From: Bacteriovoracaceae bacterium UBA1511
GTDB taxonomy: Bacteria; Bdellovibrionota; Bacteriovoracia; Bacteriovoracales; Bacteriovoracaceae
DNA: 12,735 nt
Assembly: GCA_002323535.1 (NCBI GenBank)
Contig: DCQT01000063.1
Coordinates: forward strand, 1-12,735
Direction of reading: 5' to 3'
In this document: piece after piece, positions 1 through 5,904 of the stretch
Numbering within the stretch: position 1 is the stretch's first letter
Layout: every line of letters begins with the position of its first letter
Made by a program: the position numbers and the translations under genes
Notes under the pieces: model-generated
Seen by the model: only the letters and a program-made list of their open reading frames with translations
What the model was told of the DNA's origin: nothing
Database searches by the model: none

Positions 1-187
1 TAAAGTGAACCTGAGTATCAATGACTCCAGGGATAATTGTCATATCTTTGCAGTCATAAACTTCAGTAGCCTTTTCATTTTTTAAGACACCAAGTTTTTT
101 AATCTTTCCATTTTCTAAAGCGATATCTGTGTAAACAAGTTCACCCTCAATAAAACATTGAGCATTAAGTAATAAACAATCAAACAT
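1..187 (-). CDS. Dihydroorotase-family amidohydrolase, N-terminal part (cut by window edge)
   Basis: Only the first 62 or so codons are present. The N-terminus has a short beta-rich lead followed by MTIIPGVIDTQVHF, the metal-site strand of dihydroorotases and allantoinases (family pattern PG-x-I-D-x-H-x-H-FREPG). Dihydroorotase closes carbamoyl-aspartate to dihydroorotate in cytosolic pyrimidine synthesis. The usual first histidine of the HxH pair is Gln here (DTQVH). From memory, a subgroup annotated as dihydroorotase carries this Gln, so the protein may be active or a relative. The start is ATG at 187; an AGGA Shine-Dalgarno lies inside the stop codon region of the upstream gene, 9 bases away, so the two genes are probably co-transcribed. 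I leave the symbol blank because the catalytic part lies outside the window. Confidence 0.8.
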   Translation of the reverse strand, partial: MFDCLLLNAQCFIEGELVYTDIALENGKIKKLGVLKNEKATEVYDCKDMTIIPGVIDTQVHF

Positions 188-196
188 AATAAATTC

Positions 197-760
197 CTAC
201 GCGCTGGCCTTAAGTTCTTCTTTTAATTTTTGAGATTGATTCTTAATAGCGTAAAGGGCCACATCAGATTCAATCTGATCTGTTTCTACATTAATTTGAT
301 AATGTATTTCAATATACATTGGTGTTTTATCTTTGTTCCACTTAGATCTTTTAAATTCAAATAGGTGGGCGCTCGCCTCCGTGGTTTCTGGAGTCGTTTT
401 GATTTTTTCAAGCATCGCCCACTCATTACTTGTGAAAAGTTGAAAGTGCTCAGGGCAGAAATGAAAACGATCAATTTCCATATTACAGTCTTCACAAAGA
501 AGTTTTTCGCAAATTCCACAGCTACCGTTTGCGCGGTTGTTTGTGTGAGTGTCACACATTCCCACGTTCAAGGCGTCATTAGAGGAGGTTGATTCTAGGT
601 TAGGTGAAGACTTTTTTTTTTCTTCGGGTTGATCCCTATAAATATTTTTCAAGTTGTTTCGGTGAAACTGCCAGGAGAAATAGCCAATTACCCCTAAGAC
701 AACAACGATAAGAAGAGATTGACCTAAAATCATGGCCATTAACAATGTATTTTCGCTCAT
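197..760 (-). CDS. Membrane-anchored B-box-like zinc finger protein
   Basis: A 187-residue protein. Residues 6-29 form one hydrophobic membrane span near the N-terminus. A basic, Ser/Asn-rich linker follows (about 33-65), then a cysteine/histidine cluster: C69, H72, C81, C84, C89, C92, H100 and H105. This spacing (C-x2-H-x8-C-x2-C-x4-C-x2-C-x7-H-x4-H) matches the eight-ligand, two-zinc B-box pattern. The C-terminal part (125-187) is a mixed domain I do not recognise, ending in a charged helix. B-box modules mostly mediate protein contacts; bacterial ones are common but poorly characterised. With the N-terminus outside, the zinc segment would face the cytoplasm, but topology is inferred. The start is ATG at 760 with GGAG five or so bases upstream. 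The gene diverges from cysS over 61 bases and precedes the dihydroorotase-like gene. Confidence 0.8.
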   Translation of the reverse strand: MSENTLLMAMILGQSLLIVVVLGVIGYFSWQFHRNNLKNIYRDQPEEKKKSSPNLESTSSNDALNVGMCDTHTNNRANGSCGICEKLLCEDCNMEIDRFHFCPEHFQLFTSNEWAMLEKIKTTPETTEASAHLFEFKRSKWNKDKTPMYIEIHYQINVETDQIESDVALYAIKNQSQKLKEELKASA

Positions 761-821
761 GTGGCTCCAAATTTTGTATTATTAGTAGTAATAGTTTACC
801 AGAAATTGGAAAAGGATCCGC
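761..821. promoter_or_regulatory. Divergent intergenic spacer between the B-box gene and cysS
   Basis: The 61-base spacer must hold the 5' signals of two outward-facing genes. TATTAT at 777-782 resembles a -10 box for cysS but no good -35 lies at the right distance. The cysS ribosome site is AAAGGA at 811-816, and the opposite gene has GGAG. Promoter positions cannot be fixed by eye. Confidence 0.35.
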
Positions 822-2285
822 ATGTCTTTAAAAATGTATAATACTGCAACTCGTCAAAAAGAAGAATTTAAATCCATCACACCTGGTGAAGTAAAGATGT
901 ATGTGTGCGGTCCGACTGTTTATAACTATCTTCATATTGGAAACTTTAGAGGCGCAATCTTTTTTAACCTAGTGCGAAACTGGCTCGAGCGCGCAGGTTA
1001 CAAAGTCACATACGTTTATAACTATACTGACGTGGACGACAAAATTATTAAAAAAGCGAACGAAGAAGGCGTGGAGTCCATTGAAATTAGTGAAAGATAT
1101 ATTAAAGAATTTGAAAATGATTTTAATCGCTTGGGTCTTACGAAGCATGAACATAATCCTAAGGTGACTGACTTTATGCCGGAAATTATCTCTTTTGTTG
1201 ATGATCTGGTGAAAAAAGGCATGGCGTATGTGATTGATGGAGAAGTTTTTTATGAAATAAAAAACTTTCCAAATTATGGAAAGTTATCCGGAAAAAATCT
1301 AGAAGATCTTGAAGCAGGGGCCAGAGTAGAAGTCGATTCAAAAAAGCACAATCCAGCTGACTTTGTCTTATGGAAGCCGGCAAAGCCGGATGAGCCATAC
1401 TGGGATTCACCATGGGGAAAAGGCCGTCCTGGCTGGCATATTGAGTGCTCCGCAATGATTCAATCTATTCTTGGTGAAACGATCGATATCCATGGGGGCG
1501 GAATTGATTTAAAGTTTCCCCACCACGAAAATGAAATCGCTCAAGGGGAAGGTCGAACAGGAAAGTGTTATTGTAATCACTGGATGCATAACGACTTTTT
1601 AAATATGAATGACGAAAAGATGAGTAAATCGCTCGGCAATATTATCACCGGCCGTGATTTCATGGAAAAATATCACCCAGAGATTTTGAAGTTCTTAATG
1701 CTCTCCAATCATTACCGAGCATTATTTAACGTAAATGATGAGAAAATCTCTGGAGTCCTTTCAGGACTATCAAGAATATATGGGGCTTTAAGAGAGGCAA
1801 AGACGATATTTGGTGAGGATAGCTCTTTTCAAGCTGAGGCAGATAAAGGGCTGATCGATCTATGTAATTCAATGGACCTCAAAATTGAAGAGTCCTTAAA
1901 TGATGATTTCAATACACCAGAGGTGATGGCGCATATATTTGAGGTTGTTCGACACTTCAATGGACTAGAGTTATTCAAAAAGAAGAGAAATCAACAAAAC
2001 AAGGCAACTTGTCATTATTTCTTCTCATGGGTTGTAAATCATGGGCAACTCATGGCACTCTTTAATGACGATCCTGCTACTTTTCTTTCTGAGATGGATG
2101 AAATTCTTCTTCGAGAGAAAAAAATAGACGTCGCGGAAGTGGAAAATCTTATCGCCAAAAGAAAAGAGGCCAGAGATCAAAAGGATTTTAATCAGGCTGA
2201 TGCGATCCGAGATCAGTTAAACCAGATGGGAATAATCATCATGGATGGTGTGTCCGGTCGAGGTTGGGAGGTTGACAAAAAATGA
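822..2285 (+). CDS. cysS: Cysteinyl-tRNA synthetase
   Basis: A 487-residue class I aminoacyl-tRNA synthetase that activates cysteine with ATP and charges tRNA-Cys in the cytosol. The HIGH signature appears as HIGN at 38-41 and KMSKS is at 266-270. The zinc site that recognises the cysteine thiol is complete: C29, C209, H234 and E238, nearly the same numbering as E. coli (C28, C209, H234, E238). The C-terminal helical anticodon region follows from about residue 310. At 487 residues it is slightly longer than E. coli CysS (461); a lysine-rich segment around 385-400 probably accounts for part of this. The start is ATG at 822 with AAAGGA upstream. It is the first gene of a cysS-decarboxylase-priA operon and overlaps the next gene by four bases (ATGA). 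Confidence 0.97.
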   Translation: MSLKMYNTATRQKEEFKSITPGEVKMYVCGPTVYNYLHIGNFRGAIFFNLVRNWLERAGYKVTYVYNYTDVDDKIIKKANEEGVESIEISERYIKEFENDFNRLGLTKHEHNPKVTDFMPEIISFVDDLVKKGMAYVIDGEVFYEIKNFPNYGKLSGKNLEDLEAGARVEVDSKKHNPADFVLWKPAKPDEPYWDSPWGKGRPGWHIECSAMIQSILGETIDIHGGGIDLKFPHHENEIAQGEGRTGKCYCNHWMHNDFLNMNDEKMSKSLGNIITGRDFMEKYHPEILKFLMLSNHYRALFNVNDEKISGVLSGLSRIYGALREAKTIFGEDSSFQAEADKGLIDLCNSMDLKIEESLNDDFNTPEVMAHIFEVVRHFNGLELFKKKRNQQNKATCHYFFSWVVNHGQLMALFNDDPATFLSEMDEILLREKKIDVAEVENLIAKRKEARDQKDFNQADAIRDQLNQMGIIIMDGVSGRGWEVDKK

Positions 2286-3304
2286 CCAACTCTTTTTTCA
2301 CGGTAGATGTTCATAATCATATATTACCTGAGCATCTCCCTGATTTTAAAAAGCAGTTTGGTTATGGCGGTTTTGTCACACTAAAAAATACAAATTCTGG
2401 CGCAGATATGATGATGGATGACGGAAGTTTTTTTCGTGCCATCGAGCATAATTGCTTAAATACTGAAGTTCGCCTCGAACAGATGAGTAAACTTGGAATT
2501 GATGTCCAGGTTCTCTCCACTATTCCTGTGATGTTTTCTTATTGGGCAAAGCCTACTGACTGTAATGACGTTTGTAGTTACCTAAATGATGATCTCGCTA
2601 AAAGAGTGGAAGCTCACCCTAAAAATCTTCTTGGCATCGGTTCTCTCCCACTGATGGATACACAGCTTTCAATTTTACAGGCAAAAAATATTAAATCTTT
2701 AGGTCTTTCAGGTATTCAAATCGGCTCTCACGTTGGAGAGATGAATCTTGATGATGAAAAACTTTTTCCTTTGTATGAGGAGCTTGAGAATTTAGATTTA
2801 CCTTTATTGGTTCACCCATGGGATATGATGGGGGCGGACACGATGAGTAAGTACTGGCTGCCTTGGCTTGTAGGAATGCCGGCCGAAGGGTCTCGGGCGA
2901 TAAGCTCCATGATATTTGGGGGCGTTTTTGACAAATTTCCAAAACTTAGAGTCATGTTTGCCCACGCTGGCGGAAGCTTTCTTGGAACGCTTGGACGAAT
3001 TGATCACGCTTATCATTCAAGACCTGATTTGTGTGCTGTAAATATTAAAAAAGCGCCCAGCGAATACCTGAAGCACTTTTATATAGACTCCATCACTCAT
3101 GATGAGGATGCTCTCCATTACGCGATTAAAAAAATGAGCGTTGATCGTATCGCTCTTGGTAGTGACTTTCCTTTTCCTTTAGGAGAGCATCACCCTGGAG
3201 AGCTTATTAAGACCGTAAACAGCCTGACAGACGCACAAAAAGAGCGTCTTTTATCAGGCACTGCGCTTGAGTGGCTTGGGATCAAAAAAGAGAGATTTAA
3301 CTAA
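2282..3304 (+). CDS. 2-amino-3-carboxymuconate-6-semialdehyde decarboxylase (ACMSD-type amidohydrolase)
   Basis: A 340-residue zinc-dependent decarboxylase of the amidohydrolase superfamily. In the kynurenine/3-hydroxyanthranilate route, ACMSD converts 2-amino-3-carboxymuconate semialdehyde to 2-aminomuconate semialdehyde, diverting carbon from quinolinate and NAD. Similarity to human ACMSD (about 336 residues, recalled) is strong along the whole length: HSHILP-like start, FGYGG at 26-30, STIPVMFSYWAKP, LVHPWDMM, KYWLPWLVGMPAE and SDFPFPLGE. The metal and catalytic residues are present: H11, H13, H178, H228 and D295, plus R52 aligning with the substrate-binding Arg47. It starts inside the cysS stop (ATGA) with GGGAGG about 11 bases upstream, and abuts priA. 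No other kynurenine-pathway gene is in the window. A related decarboxylase with another substrate remains possible. Confidence 0.9.
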   Translation: MTNSFFTVDVHNHILPEHLPDFKKQFGYGGFVTLKNTNSGADMMMDDGSFFRAIEHNCLNTEVRLEQMSKLGIDVQVLSTIPVMFSYWAKPTDCNDVCSYLNDDLAKRVEAHPKNLLGIGSLPLMDTQLSILQAKNIKSLGLSGIQIGSHVGEMNLDDEKLFPLYEELENLDLPLLVHPWDMMGADTMSKYWLPWLVGMPAEGSRAISSMIFGGVFDKFPKLRVMFAHAGGSFLGTLGRIDHAYHSRPDLCAVNIKKAPSEYLKHFYIDSITHDEDALHYAIKKMSVDRIALGSDFPFPLGEHHPGELIKTVNSLTDAQKERLLSGTALEWLGIKKERFN

Positions 3305-5290
3305 ATGTATTGTCACATTGCGGTTAATGCTCCTTTAGGAAAAGGAGTTTTAACCTATGAACAAATTGATGAAAGTTTGGCCATTGGTGATTTGGTAGAA
3401 GTGCCTCTAGGTCGTCGTAAGGCAAAAGGCTGTGTCGTTGGAACAAAAATCGATTTTGACTCTCTTGATGAAAAAACAAAAAGTTTTAAACTTCGCCCTC
3501 ACGGAAATGTACTTGGTTATTCTTTTTTATTAAATGATCTCGATTTAAAACTCTTTTCATGGATGAGTGACTATTATCATTACTCTATGGGGCAGCTCAT
3601 TTTTGATTGTCTTCCAAAGCCTCTAAAGCGTCCAAGGAAAGTAGAAATGGAAATGGGACAAGGCCTACCTGTTGAGCATGAATTCAATTCCGGTCAATCC
3701 CAAGTTTGGGAAAAACTAAAGGCCAAGAGTTTCAATAATTTTATCAAAGAATATATTCACGGAGTGACAGGGTCTGGGAAAACACTAATTTATACAAACC
3801 TCATTCTTCAAAAAATCCGTGAGGGAAAATCTGTTTTATTTTTAATTCCCGAAATTAATCTCACACCACAATTTATCGAAACGTTTAAAAAATATCTTCC
3901 TTGTAAAGTCTTAAGCTATCACAGCGGACTAAGCGCTTCAGAAAAATTAAGCCGTTGGGTGACACTAAACGATTCTACTGAACCGATTTTTGTGATGGGT
4001 GTAAGAAGTAGTGTCTTCTTGCCTATAAAAAATTTAGGACTTGTCATTGTTGATGAAGAGCATGACTCTAGCTTTAAACAAAGTGATCGATGCACCTATA
4101 ACGGAAGAGACGTCGCGATTAAAAAAGCACAGCTTTCAGACTGTCCGGTTATTCTTGGTAGTGCAACTCCATCGCTTGAAAATTATGCGCCAAAAAGTGA
4201 AAATTTTTATCAATTAAAGAATCGTGTCAGCGGACATTTTCCAAAAGTTGAAACTATTAGTATTCGAGATTTTCCAGAGTGGGAAAATCCAAGTTGGCCG
4301 GTGCATGATCAAGCGATTGATGAGATGAAAAAGGCTTTTGAAAAAGGCGAGCAAGTTCTGGTGTTTGTGAGTCGTCTTGGATTTGCGAGCTATATTCAAT
4401 GTTCTGGTTGTGGACATAAATTTATTGATCCAGAAACAGAGACGAATCTTCGTTATTTTAAAAATAGAAACGTATTAAAATCTAGTTACTCTGAGTTTCA
4501 AATGCCTGTGCCAGAGATATGTCCAGAGTGTGGGAATATGCATCTTCTTCAAAAAGGCTTTGGAACAGAAAAAGTTCAAGAAGTGCTGCAAGATATTTTT
4601 CCTGAAAGAGCGATTGGAAGGTTTGACCGGGATGATATCAAAAATTTCACGGAATTAAATGAACGATTAGACGATTTTAGCGCAGGAAAAATTGACGTTC
4701 TTGTGGGAACCCAGATGCTTTCTAAAGGGCATAATTTTGAAAAAGTAAATCTAGTAGTAGTCCTAGGCATAGACTCTCAACTTAACTTTCCAGATTTTCG
4801 GGCGATGGAGAGAACATATCAACTTCTTGTTCAAGTGGCCGGTCGTGCCGGGCGCTATTCAAAAGATAGTAAAGTTATTATTCAAACCATGAATGAAGAG
4901 AGTGATTTGTTTGGTTATGTTGATAACCCTGCCTGTGATAAGTTTTTTGAAAGTGAGCTTGCCGTTCGACAGGTAACGAATTTTCCTCCAGTAAGTAAAA
5001 CTGCGGCACTCTTTTTTTCTTCCAGAAACCGTAATCAGGTGATGCGGGAAATTCTGAGGGCAAAAGATTTTCTTTCCTCCGTGAACAGGGTTAACAATCT
5101 AGGTGTTCAAATTTCTCCTCCTGCTCCTGTAGGAATTGAAAAACGAGCGGGGCAATTTACTTGGACAATTTTTCTTCAATCAAAAGAGTACAAAGCACGG
5201 CATCTACTTCTGCAAACTTTCTCAACCAAGTTTGAAGTAAGCCGGGGAGTATCGATGAAAGTCGATGTAGACCCTTATTACTACTTATAA
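3305..5290 (+). CDS. priA: Primosomal protein N' (PriA helicase) with reduced zinc region
   Basis: A 661-residue 3'-5' superfamily 2 DNA helicase that recognises stalled forks and D-loops and reloads the replisome. The N-terminal DNA-binding region spans about 1-110. Helicase motifs are intact: Walker A GVTGSGKT at 153-160, DEEH at 250-253, GSATPS, GTQMLSKGHNF from 468, and QVAGRAGR at 510-517. The zinc segment between the helicase lobes is odd. PriA normally has eight cysteines in four CxxC pairs binding two zincs; here only CSGC (C366, C369) and CPEC (C406, C409) remain. These match the outer pairs of E. coli (C436/C439 and C476/C479). The inner knuckle is replaced by about 36 residues without cysteine. 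The ATG directly follows the previous stop (TAAATG), so translation is probably coupled. Confidence 0.95.
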   Translation: MYCHIAVNAPLGKGVLTYEQIDESLAIGDLVEVPLGRRKAKGCVVGTKIDFDSLDEKTKSFKLRPHGNVLGYSFLLNDLDLKLFSWMSDYYHYSMGQLIFDCLPKPLKRPRKVEMEMGQGLPVEHEFNSGQSQVWEKLKAKSFNNFIKEYIHGVTGSGKTLIYTNLILQKIREGKSVLFLIPEINLTPQFIETFKKYLPCKVLSYHSGLSASEKLSRWVTLNDSTEPIFVMGVRSSVFLPIKNLGLVIVDEEHDSSFKQSDRCTYNGRDVAIKKAQLSDCPVILGSATPSLENYAPKSENFYQLKNRVSGHFPKVETISIRDFPEWENPSWPVHDQAIDEMKKAFEKGEQVLVFVSRLGFASYIQCSGCGHKFIDPETETNLRYFKNRNVLKSSYSEFQMPVPEICPECGNMHLLQKGFGTEKVQEVLQDIFPERAIGRFDRDDIKNFTELNERLDDFSAGKIDVLVGTQMLSKGHNFEKVNLVVVLGIDSQLNFPDFRAMERTYQLLVQVAGRAGRYSKDSKVIIQTMNEESDLFGYVDNPACDKFFESELAVRQVTNFPPVSKTAALFFSSRNRNQVMREILRAKDFLSSVNRVNNLGVQISPPAPVGIEKRAGQFTWTIFLQSKEYKARHLLLQTFSTKFEVSRGVSMKVDVDPYYYL

Positions 5291-5321
5291 TTTAATATAA
5301 TTTATTTAGCTTAATTTATTT
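5286..5321. repeat. AT-rich short direct repeats upstream of the lipoprotein gene
   Basis: TATAATTTA occurs at 5286-5294 and again at 5296-5304, a 10-base period. TAATTTATTT occurs at 5298-5307 and 5312-5321. Two TATAAT -10-like hexamers (5286-5291, 5296-5301) lie inside, the first overlapping the priA stop codon. No clear -35 accompanies them. The repeats may form the promoter or an UP-like element for the next gene, but in such AT-rich DNA chance is a real alternative. Confidence 0.4.
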
Positions 5322-5332
5322 TAAAAGAGAGT

Positions 5333-5349
5333 CGATAAAATTTTTATCG
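5333..5349. promoter_or_regulatory. Perfect 8+1+8 palindrome just upstream of the lipoprotein start
   Basis: CGATAAAA at 5333-5340 and its exact reverse complement TTTTATCG at 5342-5349 flank a single T. It lies directly in front of the AGGTG ribosome site (5351-5355) and downstream of the candidate -10 boxes, where a repressor dimer could block transcription. No T-tract run-off follows, so it does not look like a terminator for priA. The operator role is inferred from symmetry and position only. Confidence 0.4.
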
Positions 5350-5360
5350 TAGGTGTATTC

Positions 5361-5897
5361 ATGAACTATATATTTTTATTATTATTAATTTTTTCTTCAT
5401 GTGCTTCTCTTGACGAGGATCAGTGCAAAAATGGAAATTGGGACATCATTGGCCGAAGAGACGGCTCTAATGGGGAGCCTCTATCCGTTTTAGAGGATCA
5501 TCAAAAAGCATGTTCAGAGTACGGAGTTAAGATCAACGTTTCAATGTACAAAAAGTCCAGGAAAGAAGGTCTAAAACAATATTGCACAGGCGAAAATGGA
5601 TTTGAAGTAGGGCAAAGCGGTAGAGAATATCATAATGTATGTAAGTCTAAGAAGTTTAAGAAAAATTTTAGAATTGGAAGAAAGATATATTCCTTAGAAA
5701 AAGAGATTGATGACCTGGAAGAGGATAACGATGAGTATGAATCTAAAATAGATACAGCAAGTACTACAGAGAAAAGGTACTATCGATCTAGAATTAGGAA
5801 AAATAAAAAGAAAATAAGAAAAGCAGAATCAAAACTTTTGATTATTAAGGCAAGTATTGCGAAGTCCGCAGTGGATTTTGTGGATCTACTTGATTAA
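5361..5897 (+). CDS. DUF2799-like lipoprotein with coiled-coil tail
   Basis: A 178-residue protein. The first 13 residues are a hydrophobic signal ending in the lipobox FSSC, so C14 should be lipidated and the protein held in the inner or outer membrane. Residues 22-94 show the DUF2799 pattern as I recall it: C22, W27, G31, DG at 34-35, H47, C51, G55, Y63, GL at 70-71, YC at 74-75, GF at 80-81, G87, Y90 and C94. The four conserved cysteines could make two disulfides in the periplasm. Residues 105-170 form a strongly charged heptad-like helix, an extension I do not associate with the core domain. The start is ATG at 5361 with AGGTG five bases upstream. Its function is unknown. It may be regulated from the palindrome in front of it. 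Confidence 0.8.
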   Translation: MNYIFLLLLIFSSCASLDEDQCKNGNWDIIGRRDGSNGEPLSVLEDHQKACSEYGVKINVSMYKKSRKEGLKQYCTGENGFEVGQSGREYHNVCKSKKFKKNFRIGRKIYSLEKEIDDLEEDNDEYESKIDTASTTEKRYYRSRIRKNKKKIRKAESKLLIIKASIAKSAVDFVDLLD

Positions 5898-5904
5898 TAA
5901 ACCT

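Noticed and set aside
365..592. Plus-strand frame opposite the B-box gene
   Set aside because: It lies wholly antisense to a gene with a clear membrane span and zinc ligands, and it resembles no family.
2053..2070. TGGCAC hexamer inside cysS as a sigma-54 site
   Set aside because: No TTGC follows at the required spacing and it lies within coding sequence.
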